Positions 32,952 through 42,249 of a stretch of DNA of 64,000 nt are shown here, piece after piece; position 1 is the first letter of the stretch, and each line of letters opens with the position of its first letter. This DNA is from Burkholderia puraquae (lineage in GTDB: Bacteria > Pseudomonadota > Gammaproteobacteria > Burkholderiales > Burkholderiaceae): assembly GCF_002099195.1 (NCBI RefSeq), contig NZ_NBYX01000011.1:62001-126000 (forward strand), read 5' to 3'. A program made the translations under genes and the position numbers. The notes beneath the pieces were generated by a model. That model did not search any database. It was not told the DNA's origin and worked only from the letters and a program-made list of their open reading frames with translations.

Positions 32952-33845
32952 TCAAGGGCGCCCGTCCGACACGGCCTGTGTGGCCATCCACTCGCGCATC
33001 ACGACGATTGCGTCGTCGTCGCGCCGCTCGGCCGGATACACGAGATAAAACCCCACCGACAGCGGAAACGCGAAATCGAACGGCTTGCACAGCCTGCCCG
33101 CGGCGATGTCGCGCTCGACGAGCGGATCGGTGGCGAGCGCAATGCCCTGGCCGGCGACGGCCGCATCGATCGCGAGCGACGTCTGGTTGAAGCGCAGCCC
33201 CTTGTGCGGATCGATGTCGACGGGCTCGGGCATTGCGGCGAGGAACTCGGGCCACAGGTCGTGCGCGTCGTGCAGCAGCACATGGCCCGCGAGCGCGCGC
33301 GGCGACGCGGGCGCGGCCAGCAGCGCGGGACTGCACACCGCACACACATCGAGCGGGAACAGCGCATGCGTGGCGAGATGCTTGCCGAACGGCGGCTTGC
33401 CGTAACGGATCGCGAGATCGACACCGTCGTGGCGGAACGTCGCGATCTGCGGATCGGCGATCACGCGCACGTCGTAGTCGGGATGCGCATCGGTGAACCG
33501 CGCGAGCCGCGGGATCAGCCATTTCGACGCGAACGACGGCGTCGTGCTGATCGTCAGCGCGGCGCGCCGCTTCACGAGCTTGTCGGTCGCGTCGGCGATC
33601 GCGTGCAGCGCGCGCTGCACGTCGGAGAAATACGCGGCGCCGTCGTGCGTCAGCGCGAGGCCGCGCGACAGGCGTTCGAACAGCTTCAGGCCGAGCACGT
33701 CCTCGAGGTGGCGCACCTGCTGCGCGACGGCGCCCTGCGTGACGCCGATCTCGTCGGCGGCGGCGCGGAAATTGAGGTGCCGCGCGGACACTTCGAACGC
33801 GCGGAGCGCATTCAGCGGCGGCAGGCGGGAGGGGCGAGGCGGCAT
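32952..33845 (-). CDS. LysR family transcriptional regulator (GcvA-like)
   Basis: This 297-residue protein has the GcvA-type opening LPPLNALRAFEVSARHLNFR and AAADEIGVTQGAVAQQVRHL (helix-turn-helix, about 8-65). It then has a substrate-binding domain with the GcvA-subgroup stretch LTISTTPSFASKWLIPRLAR. It is divergent from the SDR gene at 33980 with 134 bp between; that gene is the likely target. I find no clear palindrome in the gap. Confidence 0.93.
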   Translation of the reverse strand: MPPRPSRLPPLNALRAFEVSARHLNFRAAADEIGVTQGAVAQQVRHLEDVLGLKLFERLSRGLALTHDGAAYFSDVQRALHAIADATDKLVKRRAALTISTTPSFASKWLIPRLARFTDAHPDYDVRVIADPQIATFRHDGVDLAIRYGKPPFGKHLATHALFPLDVCAVCSPALLAAPASPRALAGHVLLHDAHDLWPEFLAAMPEPVDIDPHKGLRFNQTSLAIDAAVAGQGIALATDPLVERDIAAGRLCKPFDFAFPLSVGFYLVYPAERRDDDAIVVMREWMATQAVSDGRP

Positions 33846-33979
33846 CGTCAGGCTGTAGAAAAACTATCGGCTGGAGGCAGAAATACTGGTTCGACAGTCG
33901 TTATCGATGCGCCTACATTACCACCATGGCGCGCCGAACGGCGGCTGCGCGACGGCAGGAATCGAACGAGGAGCAAATC

Positions 33980-34684
33980 GTGACTGTAGAAAAAGTAGCG
34001 TTGATCACGGCGGCGGGCAAGGGCATGGGCGCTGCGATCGCGCGCGAACTGGCGGCGACGGGCTATCGTGTCGCACTGATGTCGCCGTCGGGCAGCGCAG
34101 TGGCGCTCGGCGAGGAACTGGGCGGCTTCGGCATCCAGGGCTCGGTGACGGAAGAAGCCGACATCGACCGGCTCGTGCAGGAAACGGTCGCGCGTTACGG
34201 CCGCATCGATGCGGTCGTCAACAACACCGGGCATCCGCCCAAGGGCGATCTGCTGGCGATCACCGACGACAACTGGCACGCAGGGCTCGACCTGATCCTG
34301 TTGAACGTGGTGCGCGTGATGCGCCGCGTGACGCCGATCTTCCAGAAGCAGGGCGGCGGCGCGGTGGTCAACATCTCGAGCTTCGCCGCGGACGCGCCCG
34401 AGCAGCCGATGCCCGTTTCGTCGGCGCTGCGCGCGGCGCTGAGCGCGTGGACGCGGCTTTACGCGGAACGCTATGCGGCCGAGAACATCCGGATGAACGC
34501 GGTGCTGCCGGGCTTCATCGACAGCTGGCCGGAAACGCCGGAGATCGTTGCGCGCATCCCGGCCGGCCGCTTCGGCAAGACCGGCGAGATCGCGAAAACG
34601 GTCGCGTTCCTGCTGTCCGACGGCGCGGGCTACATCACCGGGCAGAACATTCGCGTCGACGGCGCGATCGTCAAGGCGCTCTGA
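33980..34684 (+). CDS. SDR family protein with a changed active site
   Basis: This 234-residue Rossmann protein has the N-terminal motif ITAAGKGMGAAIARELA (T-A-x3-G-x-G, slightly off the usual T-G-x3-G-x-G), VVNNTGHPPKGDLL (N-N-x-G) and INDV-like IRMNAVLPGFIDSW (P-G). The catalytic Y-x-x-x-K is absent: at the right spacing from Ser134 the sequence has Ser147 and Arg151 (VSSALRAAL). It may therefore be a non-catalytic NAD(P)-binding protein or use other residues. GTG 33980 is chosen for GAGGAG 6 bp upstream. Divergent from a LysR gene. Confidence 0.85.
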   Translation: MTVEKVALITAAGKGMGAAIARELAATGYRVALMSPSGSAVALGEELGGFGIQGSVTEEADIDRLVQETVARYGRIDAVVNNTGHPPKGDLLAITDDNWHAGLDLILLNVVRVMRRVTPIFQKQGGGAVVNISSFAADAPEQPMPVSSALRAALSAWTRLYAERYAAENIRMNAVLPGFIDSWPETPEIVARIPAGRFGKTGEIAKTVAFLLSDGAGYITGQNIRVDGAIVKAL

Positions 34685-34888
34685 GCGTCGCGCCGGCGAG
34701 CGGCCGCACCGGCCGGCCTGCTCGCCGCGCAGCCACTACAAACGCGTACAAATCAGACAAATCCCGGATACATCAGACCTTTCAAATGGGCGACGCCGCG
34801 TGACGAGGGCGCGCCGGATTGAACGCGAAGGCGTGTTTCCCGCGCGCGGCATGTTCACTTTCCATTTCACGAAAGGAGATGCCGAACG

Positions 34889-36166
34889 ATGTCTTCCACA
34901 CCGTTTTCCCCGATGCGCCGCCACCTGCTGGCCACGTCCGTGGCCGCCGGGGTCTCGGCGATGCTGCCCACCGCGCTGCATGCGGCGGCCGGCGCCAGCG
35001 GCATACGCCCGTTCACCGCGCACATTCCCGATGAAGCCGTGGCCGACCTGCGCCGCCGCATTGCCGCGACGCGCTGGCCGGGCCGCGAGACCGTCGCCGA
35101 CGAATCGCAGGGCGTGCGGCTCGCACGCATGCAGGCGCTGCTGCGTTACTGGGGTACCGACTACGACTGGCGCAAGGGCGAGGCGCGCCTGAACGGCTTT
35201 CCGATGTTCATCACGGAAATCGACGGGCTCGACATTCATTTCATTCACGTGCGTTCGCGGCACGATAACGCGATGCCGATGATCATGACGCACGGCTGGC
35301 CGGGTTCGATCTTCGAGTTGCTGAAGGCGATCGGCCCGCTGACCGACCCGACCGCGCACGGCGCGAGCGCGGACGATGCGTTCCATGTCGTCGTACCGTC
35401 GTTGCCGGGTTTCGGCTTCTCGGGCCGGCCGACGCAGACCGGCTGGGGTTCCGACCACATCGCGCGCGCGTGGGGCGAACTGATGGCCCGGCTCGGCTAC
35501 ACGCGCTTCGTGTCGCAGGGCGGCGATTGCGGCTCGGTGATCTCGCACCGGATGGCGATGCAGCGCGTGCAGGGCCTGGCCGGGATTCACGTGAACATGC
35601 CGGCGACGGTGCCGCCGGATATCGCGACGCTGCTCGCCACCGATTCGCCCGCACCGGCTTCGCTGTCGCCGAAGGAGAAGGCGGCGTACGAGAAGCTCGC
35701 GACGTTCTATCGCGACAACTGCGGCTACTCGGCGATGATGGTCACGCGCCCGCAGACGGTCGGCTATGCACTCGCCGATTCGCCTTCCGGGCAGGCTGCG
35801 TGGATGTTCGACAAGATCTCGCAGTGGACGTACAGCGGCGGCGTGCCCGAGCGCTCGATTCCGCGCGACGAGATTCTCGACGACATCTCGCTGTACTGGC
35901 TGACGAACACCGCGACGTCCGCCGCGCAGATCTACTGGGAGGATCACTCGAACAACTTCAACGCGGTGGATATCTCGCTGCCGGCCGCGATCACGGTGTT
36001 TCCGGGCGAGATCTACCAGGCGCCGCGCAGCTGGGCCGAGCGCAGTTATCACAACCTGATCTACTTCAACGAAGTCGACAAGGGCGGCCATTTCGCGGCA
36101 TGGGAGGAGCCTGACCTGTTTGCTCGTGAAGTGCGTGCCGGGTTCCGGCCGCTGCGGCGCGTGTAA
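34889..36166 (+). CDS. exported epoxide hydrolase (EHN-type alpha/beta hydrolase)
   Basis: This 425-residue protein has a signal region (FSPMRRHLLATSVAAGVSAM then LPTALHAAAG; an RR pair is visible, so Tat or Sec). The EHN domain follows, IRPFTAHIPDEAVADLRRRI with WGTDYDWRKGEARLNGFPMF. An alpha/beta-hydrolase core comes next: MTHGWPGSIFELLKAIG (HGWPG oxyanion motif), FVSQGGDCGSVISHRMA (Asp nucleophile), and the catalytic His near VDKGGHFAAWEEP. It opens epoxides to diols; export points to a periplasmic role. AAAGGAG lies upstream, though 11 bp from the ATG. Confidence 0.9.
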   Translation: MSSTPFSPMRRHLLATSVAAGVSAMLPTALHAAAGASGIRPFTAHIPDEAVADLRRRIAATRWPGRETVADESQGVRLARMQALLRYWGTDYDWRKGEARLNGFPMFITEIDGLDIHFIHVRSRHDNAMPMIMTHGWPGSIFELLKAIGPLTDPTAHGASADDAFHVVVPSLPGFGFSGRPTQTGWGSDHIARAWGELMARLGYTRFVSQGGDCGSVISHRMAMQRVQGLAGIHVNMPATVPPDIATLLATDSPAPASLSPKEKAAYEKLATFYRDNCGYSAMMVTRPQTVGYALADSPSGQAAWMFDKISQWTYSGGVPERSIPRDEILDDISLYWLTNTATSAAQIYWEDHSNNFNAVDISLPAAITVFPGEIYQAPRSWAERSYHNLIYFNEVDKGGHFAAWEEPDLFAREVRAGFRPLRRV

Positions 36167-36542
36167 GCGAGGGAGGACTGGCGGACGCGGGCCGGCGCAG
36201 TCATGCGGCTCGCGTTCGTTTCTGTTTCATGGCGAACACACCGGCGATTTCATTTCTGTCTGCGGAAGCAATACACGCTTTCGCACACGATTGAATGACA
36301 TATCGATGAAATACGCGGTTCCCGATCGAAACATTCCATCGTAATTATTTGATTTCAAAGCGATTTTGATAAAAGTCAAAAATGTCTCGCACAAATGATC
36401 TGATGTATTGAAACCCTCAATACAATGATTCGCGACCGCACATGTGTGCGGATCGATCATCCTGTCTATTGGCTCGCGGCAGAAAAGTAAATCGGCCTTT
36501 ACACAGTTTCGCCCGGTGAAAAATACGACCCGAGGTTTCGCG
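36167..36542. other. 376-bp intergenic region with low-oxygen promoter
   Basis: No gene is visible. The stretch 36240-36440 is AT-rich and contains the Anr/FNR box listed at 36366. The downstream part to 36542 would be the leader of the operon. Confidence 0.55.
36366..36379 (+). promoter_or_regulatory. Anr/FNR box of the fabI-DUF3141-pta-ackA operon
   Basis: TTGATAAAAGTCAA matches TTGAT-N4-ATCAA at 9 of 10 positions. TGATGT at 36401-36406 is a fitting -10, so the box centre would be near -41.5 of a start at about 36414, the class II activator position. Confidence 0.7.
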
Positions 36543-37352
36543 ATGACGAATGACGACGTGCGCGAGTCAGGTGTGTCTTGCAATGGCATGCGGCCGCTTG
36601 AAGGTCGAAGGGGAATCATCGTCGGATTGGCGAACGAGCAGAGCATCGCCTGGGGATGTGCGCGTGCATTTCGTGCAGCGGGTGCCGAGCTGGCCGTGAC
36701 CTGGCAATCCGACCGGGCATTCCCGTACGTCGAGCCGCTGCTGGAACAGCTGAAGCCGGCGATTGCGATGCCCGTCGACGTGAGCCGGGCCGACCAGATG
36801 CGCGAGGTGTTCGACACGATCGGCGAGCAGTGGGGCGGCCTCGATTTTCTGCTGCATGCCGTTGCCTATGCTCCCAGGGACGATCTGCACGGGCGGGTCG
36901 TCGACAGTTCGCCGGAAGGGTTTGCACGCGCGATGGATACCTCCTGCCACTCGTTCATCAGGATGGCAAAACTTGCCGAGCCGTTGATGACGTCCGGCGG
37001 CAGCCTGATGGCGATGACCTACATCGGCGCCGACCAGGTCATCGCGGAGTACGGCGTGATGGGGCCGGTCAAGGCGGCGCTGGAAGCCGCCGTTCGCTAC
37101 CTGGCCGTCGAACTGGGGCCGGCAGGCATTCGCGTGCATGCGGTTTCGCCCGGCGCGCTGCCCACGCGGGCGGCATCCGGGCTGCCGAACTTCGAGCATC
37201 TGCTCGACGACACAGCACGGCGCGCGCCATTGCGCCGGCCGCTCGACATCGACGACGTCGGCGCGCTGTGCACCTTTCTCGCCAGCGATGCCGCACGTGC
37301 GATGACCGGCGGCATTCACTACATCGACGCGGGGATGCACGTGCTCGGCTGA
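36543..37352 (+). CDS. fabI: FabI-like enoyl-[acyl-carrier-protein] reductase
   Basis: This 269-residue SDR-type protein has the FabI NADH motif GIIVGLANEQSIAWGCARAF and LDFLLHAVAYAPRDDLHGRV. The active-site set Tyr160, Tyr170 and Lys177 has spacing 10 and 7, exactly that of E. coli FabI Tyr146, Tyr156, Lys163. FabI reduces the enoyl-ACP double bond in fatty-acid elongation. Being first in an operon with DUF3141, pta and ackA, it is likely an accessory copy serving low-oxygen metabolism, not the housekeeping enzyme. ATG 36543 gives a 15-residue lead over the core; ATG 36591 is the alternative. Confidence 0.88.
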   Translation: MTNDDVRESGVSCNGMRPLEGRRGIIVGLANEQSIAWGCARAFRAAGAELAVTWQSDRAFPYVEPLLEQLKPAIAMPVDVSRADQMREVFDTIGEQWGGLDFLLHAVAYAPRDDLHGRVVDSSPEGFARAMDTSCHSFIRMAKLAEPLMTSGGSLMAMTYIGADQVIAEYGVMGPVKAALEAAVRYLAVELGPAGIRVHAVSPGALPTRAASGLPNFEHLLDDTARRAPLRRPLDIDDVGALCTFLASDAARAMTGGIHYIDAGMHVLG

Positions 37353-37413
37353 CGCGAGGCGGCCGCTCCCGAAATGCGTCGAGATTCACCTTGCCCCTCT
37401 GGAGAACAGTGTT

Positions 37414-39744
37414 ATGGATGCTGCCACGCAACTGGCGCGCAGTCATGAGATCGCCGCGGAGATTGTCCACGTCCTGCAAAAGCGCACGCAGCACGCGCTG
37501 GAACAGTACGGGAAACGGTTGAGCGAAACATTCGACGGCAGCGACGGCCACGCCCCGGGCGCCACGCCGTTCTCGCCGCTGAGCGCATGGCATTACGCGG
37601 TCGATGCCGTACAGCGCTCGCTGCTGTTCTGGGACACGCTGCGCGAGCGCGGCACGCAATACGTCGAGCGCACGGCCCAGGGGCTCAAGCCGGTGCTTCA
37701 TTTCGACTACGACGTCGTGCTCGACGGCAGGCAGTTCGCACGGCCCGTCAATTACGCGCTCGTTCACATCCAGCCGCCGGACGGCGTGATCGTCGACACC
37801 GCCAAGCGGCCTTACCTGATCATCGATCCGCGTGCGGGGCATGGCCCCGGTATCGGCGGCTTCAAGGACGATTCGCAAGTCGGCGTGGCGTTGCGCGCGG
37901 GGCATCCCGTGTACTTCGTCGTGTTCTTCCAGGAGCCCGAACCCGGCCAGACGTTGCTCGACGTATGTGCGGCGGAACAGGCGTTCGTCCGCAAAGTGCG
38001 GGAGCTGCATCCGGACAGCCTCAAGCCGGCCATCGTCGGCAACTGCCAGGGCGGCTGGGCAGCCATGATGCTCGCGAGCTCGTCGGCGGACGATACGGGC
38101 CCGATCGTCATCAACGGCGCCCCGATGTCGTACTGGAGCGGTGCGTGGAGCGACGGGCCCGGCGACAACCCGATGCGCTATGCGGGCGGCATCCTCGGCG
38201 GCACCTGGCTCGCGTCGTTCTCGTCGGACCTGGGCAACGGCAAGTTCGACGGCGCCTATCTCGTGCAGAACTTCGAGAACCTGAACCCGGCGAATACGCT
38301 GTGGGACAAGTATTACCACGTGTACGACAACATCGACATCGAACCGCCGCGCTTCCTCGAGTTCGAGCGCTGGTGGGGCGGCTACTACCTGATGAACCGC
38401 GAAGAGATCGAGTGGATCACGCGCAACCTGTTCATCGGCAACAAGCTCTGGTCCGGCGAGGTGCGGGACGGGGCGGGCAAGGCGTTCGACCTGCGCGAGA
38501 TCCGCTCGCCGATCATCCTGTTCGCGTCGATGGGCGACAACATCACGCCGCCGCAACAGGCGTTCAACTGGGTCGCGGACATCTACGGCAGCACGGAGGA
38601 GATCAAGTCGCGCGGGCAGGTCATCATCGGGTTGATGGAAGAGGATGTGGGGCATCTCGGCATCTTCGTGTCCGGCAAGGTCGCGAAGAAGGAGCACGCA
38701 CAGATCGTCAGCGTGCTGGATGCCGTCGAAACGCTGCCGCCCGGGCTCTATGCGATGTCGATCGAGGAGGTGAAAGGCGCCGACGGGAAGGTCGCGTACG
38801 ACGTCGCTTTCGCCGAGCACCGTCTCGAAGAGATCGCGCAATACTTCAACCGCTTCGGGCGCAAGGACGAACATGCGTTCGGGGCCGTCGCCGAGCTGTC
38901 CGAATTCACGCAGCGCGCGTATGAACTGTTCATGCAGCCGTTCGTGCAGCAGGCATCGAACGAGACCGCGGCGCGCCTGTTGCGCGATTGTCATCCGCTG
39001 CGCGTTCAGCGCTGGGCGTTCTCGGACCTGAATCCCTGGCTGCGCTGGCTGAAGCCGGCCGCCGATACGATCCGGGCCTATCGCCAGCCGGCTGACGATA
39101 TCGAGCCGTGGCGCGCGCTCGAACGCCGCGGCTCGGACATCGTCAGCGCGTCGCTCGACTATTTCCGCGCCGTGCGCGATGCAGGCATCGAGTCGCTGTT
39201 CTTCACGCTGTACACCCAGCCGTTCATGCTTCATTTCGCGGAGCAGTATCGCGACCGTCATGCTGCTTCTTCGGTGGCGACGGATCCCCGCGACTTGCCG
39301 TTCGTGAAGGAAGCGCTCGCGTCGGTCGACCGGGGCGGCTACACCGAAGCGGTGGCGCGCGCAGCGTTTCTGCTCGAGCGCAGCGGCGAACCGTTTCCGC
39401 TCGCGCAGCTCGCGACCGAGCGTGAACTTGCCGAAACCTACGCCGAGTACCTGCCGAACCTCCCGAACGACCAGTGGCGGCGCATCTACGGCGAGCAGGA
39501 AATCATCGCGACTTACGCGCCGCAACAGGCCGTCGCCACGCTGCCGGCATTGCTTGCCCGGCCGGAAGACCGCCAGCGGCTGCTGACGTTGCTGGACAAG
39601 CTGCTGGGCGATCCGCGCGTGCAAAGCGCATCGGTGAGCGAGCACCAGTGGGCGGCCCTGCAACGCATCCGCGCGGTGCTGGGCGCGCCGCCCGCGCGGC
39701 GGCCGGCGAAGGGGCCGGCGGCGGCACTCGATCGTGTGCAGTGA
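37414..39744 (+). CDS. DUF3141 protein (polyhydroxyalkanoate-synthase-like alpha/beta hydrolase)
   Basis: This 776-residue cytoplasmic protein has its central part at about 130-450, an alpha/beta hydrolase related to PhaC. GHGPGIGGFKDDSQVGVALR and GHPVYFVVFFQEPEPGQTLL precede the elbow VGNCQGGWAAMMLASS, where Cys takes the nucleophile place as in PHA synthases (G-x-C-x-G-G). RSPIILFASMGDNITPPQQA holds the acid residue. The C-terminal 300 residues are specific to DUF3141. Activity is unproven; a role in storage or release of hydroxyacyl units is inferred from fabI before it and pta/ackA after it. Confidence 0.88.
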   Translation: MDAATQLARSHEIAAEIVHVLQKRTQHALEQYGKRLSETFDGSDGHAPGATPFSPLSAWHYAVDAVQRSLLFWDTLRERGTQYVERTAQGLKPVLHFDYDVVLDGRQFARPVNYALVHIQPPDGVIVDTAKRPYLIIDPRAGHGPGIGGFKDDSQVGVALRAGHPVYFVVFFQEPEPGQTLLDVCAAEQAFVRKVRELHPDSLKPAIVGNCQGGWAAMMLASSSADDTGPIVINGAPMSYWSGAWSDGPGDNPMRYAGGILGGTWLASFSSDLGNGKFDGAYLVQNFENLNPANTLWDKYYHVYDNIDIEPPRFLEFERWWGGYYLMNREEIEWITRNLFIGNKLWSGEVRDGAGKAFDLREIRSPIILFASMGDNITPPQQAFNWVADIYGSTEEIKSRGQVIIGLMEEDVGHLGIFVSGKVAKKEHAQIVSVLDAVETLPPGLYAMSIEEVKGADGKVAYDVAFAEHRLEEIAQYFNRFGRKDEHAFGAVAELSEFTQRAYELFMQPFVQQASNETAARLLRDCHPLRVQRWAFSDLNPWLRWLKPAADTIRAYRQPADDIEPWRALERRGSDIVSASLDYFRAVRDAGIESLFFTLYTQPFMLHFAEQYRDRHAASSVATDPRDLPFVKEALASVDRGGYTEAVARAAFLLERSGEPFPLAQLATERELAETYAEYLPNLPNDQWRRIYGEQEIIATYAPQQAVATLPALLARPEDRQRLLTLLDKLLGDPRVQSASVSEHQWAALQRIRAVLGAPPARRPAKGPAAALDRVQ

Positions 39745-39763
39745 CGGACAGCAAGGAACCGCG

Positions 39764-40702
39764 ATGGAAACCAGACACGAGAAATATCGCCGGCTCATCG
39801 AACACTGCCGGACGCTGGCGCCGATGCCGACGGCCGTCGCGCATCCGTGTGATCGGAGCGCGCTCGAGGGGGCGCTGGAGGCGGCGCGCAAGGGGCTGAT
39901 CGAACCGATCCTGGTCGGCCCGCGTGCACGTATCGAAGCGATCGCCACGGAGTGCGGGCTGTCGATCCGCGATCATGAGATCGTCGATACGCCGTACAGC
40001 GAGGCGTCGGCAGCCGCGGCGGTGCGACTCGTCCGCGACGGCCGGGCGTGCGCACTGATGAAGGGCAGCCTGCACACCGACGAACTCATGGCCGAAGTGG
40101 TGCGGCACGATGCCGGATTGCGCACGGGCCGGCGCATCAGCCATTGCTTCGTCATGGACGTGCCCGCGCATGCCGATCCGCTGATCGTGACCGACGCGGC
40201 GATCAATATCGCGCCGACGCTCGAGGAAAAGGCCGACATCCTGCAGAACGCGATCGATCTTGCGCATGCGCTGGCATTTCCGCAGGTCTACGTGGCGATC
40301 CTGTCGGCCATGGAGACGGTCAACCCGAAAGTGCCGTCGACGCTCGAAGCCGCCGCGCTGTGCAAGATGGTGGACCGGCGGCAGATTACCGGTGCGCTCG
40401 TCGACGGTCCCCTTGCGCTCGACAACGCAATCGATCCCGAGGCCGCGCGCATCAAGCAGATCGATTCGCCGGTGGCCGGGCACGCGAACGTGCTGATGGT
40501 GCCGAACCTCGAAGCGGGCAACATGCTCGCCAAGAGCCTGTCGTTCCTGGCCGGTGCGGACGCGGCGGGGATCGTGCTCGGCGCGCGCGTGCCGGTCATC
40601 CTGACGAGTCGTGCCGATTCGTTGATCACCCGGCTGGCTTCATGCGCGGTCGCGATGCTCGTCGCGAACGCGCAGCGCGAAGCGGCCACGCGGGCAGGGT
40701 GA
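39764..40702 (+). CDS. pta: phosphate acetyl/butyryltransferase
   Basis: This 312-residue PTA_PTB-family enzyme has LVRDGRACALMKGSLHTDEL, GRRISHCFVMDVPAHADPLI, VTDAAINIAPTLEEKADILQ and VPNLEAGNMLAKSLSFLAGA, all standard. It lacks the MaoC domain found in longer homologues. It converts acyl-CoA and phosphate to acyl phosphate; with acetate kinase 4 bp downstream this yields ATP from acetyl-CoA. AAGGAACC before ATG 39764 sets the start. The pair fits fermentation-type ATP recovery under the Anr-type promoter. Confidence 0.92.
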   Translation: METRHEKYRRLIEHCRTLAPMPTAVAHPCDRSALEGALEAARKGLIEPILVGPRARIEAIATECGLSIRDHEIVDTPYSEASAAAAVRLVRDGRACALMKGSLHTDELMAEVVRHDAGLRTGRRISHCFVMDVPAHADPLIVTDAAINIAPTLEEKADILQNAIDLAHALAFPQVYVAILSAMETVNPKVPSTLEAAALCKMVDRRQITGALVDGPLALDNAIDPEAARIKQIDSPVAGHANVLMVPNLEAGNMLAKSLSFLAGADAAGIVLGARVPVILTSRADSLITRLASCAVAMLVANAQREAATRAG

Positions 40703-40706
40703 CGCC

Positions 40707-41885
40707 ATGGCAGACGTGATTCTGGTGTTGAATGCAGGCTCGTCGAGCATCAAGTTTTCCGCATTCGACGTGCAGGGCGACACGCTCGGGCTGATCGTGC
40801 ACGGTGAGGTCGACGGCCTGTATACGGCCGCCGCGCACTTCAGCGCCGTCGACCATCACGCGGAACGTCACGAGCGGCAATGGGCCGGCGGCGATACGTT
40901 CGGCCATCGCGAAGGGCTCGAGCAGATCGCCGCGTTCCTGGAGGATCACCGGGAAGGGCACCGTCTCGCGGCGGTGGGCCATCGCGTCGTGCACGGCGGG
41001 CAACGCTTCAGCGGCCCGGTGCGCGTCACGCCCGAGATCGTGGCCGAGCTGGAGAAGCTCACCCCGCTCGCGCCGTTGCATCAACCGCACAACCTGACGC
41101 CCATTCGCATCCTCGAAGCGGTGCAGCCCGGTATCGAGCAGGTGGCCTGCTTCGACACGGCGTTCCATTGCACGCAGCCCGCGGTGAGCCAGGCGTTCGC
41201 GCTGCCCGCGTCGATCACCAGCCGGGGCGTGCGCCGCTACGGCTTCCACGGGCTCTCGTACGAGTACATCGCGAGCGTGCTGCCCGACGTCGCGCCACCG
41301 GCGGCGCGCGGGCGCACGGTCGTCGCCCACCTCGGCAACGGCGCGAGCATGTGTGCGCTCGTGGCAGGCAGGAGCGTCGCGAGCACGATGGGGTTCACGG
41401 CGGTCGACGGACTGCCGATGGGCACGCGATGCGGCAACCTGGATCCGGGCGTCGTGATCTACCTGATGGAAGAACTCGGGATGGACGTGCGCGCCGTCGA
41501 GGATCTGCTGTATCGCCGCTCCGGGTTGCTCGGGGTGTCCGGCATATCGAGCGACATGCGGACTTTGCTCGCGAGCGACGACCCGCACGCACGCTTCGCG
41601 ATCGAGCTGTACATCTACCGCATATCGCGCGAGCTCGGTTCGCTCGCCGCCGCCATGGAGGGCATCGACGCCATCGTTTTCACGGCGGGGATCGGCGAGC
41701 ATGCGGCGGCGATTCGTGAGGGCGTGCTGCGCCGTGCGGCCTGGCTCGGCGCCGAGATCGACGTCGAAGCGAACGGTGCCGGCGGGCCGCTGATCACGAC
41801 GGCATCGAGCCGCGTACCGGCGTGGGTGATCCCGACCAACGAAGAACTGATGATCGCGCACCATACGCGCCGGCTGATCCGGTGA
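40707..41885 (+). CDS. ackA: acetate kinase
   Basis: This 392-residue ASKHA-fold enzyme has ILVLNAGSSSIKFSAFDVQG at the N-terminus, GHRVVHGGQRFSGPVRVTPE, RRYGFHGLSYEYI, VVAHLGNGASMCALVAGRSV and IVFTAGIGEHAAAIREGVLR, all signatures of acetate kinase. It transfers phosphate from acetyl phosphate to ADP. It begins 4 bp after pta. It is named acetate kinase from context; propionate or butyrate could also be accepted. Confidence 0.95.
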   Translation: MADVILVLNAGSSSIKFSAFDVQGDTLGLIVHGEVDGLYTAAAHFSAVDHHAERHERQWAGGDTFGHREGLEQIAAFLEDHREGHRLAAVGHRVVHGGQRFSGPVRVTPEIVAELEKLTPLAPLHQPHNLTPIRILEAVQPGIEQVACFDTAFHCTQPAVSQAFALPASITSRGVRRYGFHGLSYEYIASVLPDVAPPAARGRTVVAHLGNGASMCALVAGRSVASTMGFTAVDGLPMGTRCGNLDPGVVIYLMEELGMDVRAVEDLLYRRSGLLGVSGISSDMRTLLASDDPHARFAIELYIYRISRELGSLAAAMEGIDAIVFTAGIGEHAAAIREGVLRRAAWLGAEIDVEANGAGGPLITTASSRVPAWVIPTNEELMIAHHTRRLIR

Positions 41886-41914
41886 CGGACGGACGAACAA
41901 GGAAAGGAGCCGCC

Positions 41915-42169
41915 ATGGCCGAACTGTTGCTGATCAATGTCGAGGAACACGCACGCGACGACGAGGTCGGTGCGTTCCTGAATCAGTATGGATTCCCGCT
42001 GTTCGATTCGATCGAGCGCGTGCCGGCCGGAATTGGCAATCCCGTCGCGTTGCTCAGGTTCACTACGCTGTCGTCGGTGGCGCTCTACTCGCTGCGCGCG
42101 CGGATCGACCACATATCGTGGCGGGGCCGGTCGATCCGTGCGCATATCCTGCCCGATCGGAAGGATTGA
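41915..42169 (+). CDS. small hypothetical protein ending the pta-ackA operon
   Basis: This 84-residue soluble protein, MAELLLINVEEHARDDEVGA followed by FLNQYGFPLFDSIERVPAG, has a basic C-terminus (RIDHISWRGRSIRAHILPDR). It looks like an alpha-beta fold, perhaps RRM-like, but no family is recognised. AAAGGAGCC lies before the ATG and it starts 29 bp after ackA, with the operon terminator behind it, so it belongs to the operon. Confidence 0.7.
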   Translation: MAELLLINVEEHARDDEVGAFLNQYGFPLFDSIERVPAGIGNPVALLRFTTLSSVALYSLRARIDHISWRGRSIRAHILPDRKD

Positions 42170-42207
42170 ACGGCGTCGTGCGTCAGCGTGGGGCGAGCGG
42201 TGAATGC

Positions 42208-42249
42208 GGGCTGGCTCCCCTGCAAATACGCGTCTCCAGCCCGTTTTTT
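42208..42249 (+). terminator. rho-independent terminator of the fabI-ackA operon
   Basis: GGGCTGG (42208-42214) pairs with CCAGCCC (42236-42242), followed by six T at 42244-42249. The loop is long (21 nt). A further repeat CCGTGTG (42256-42262) with CACACGG (42272-42278) lies just downstream and could be an operator for the next gene. Confidence 0.7.

Noticed and set aside
37069..39948. 959-codon open frame on the minus strand
   Set aside because: It is antisense to the well-supported DUF3141 gene, rich in Arg, His, Ala and Val, and without any domain; such frames are usual opposite real genes in GC-rich DNA.
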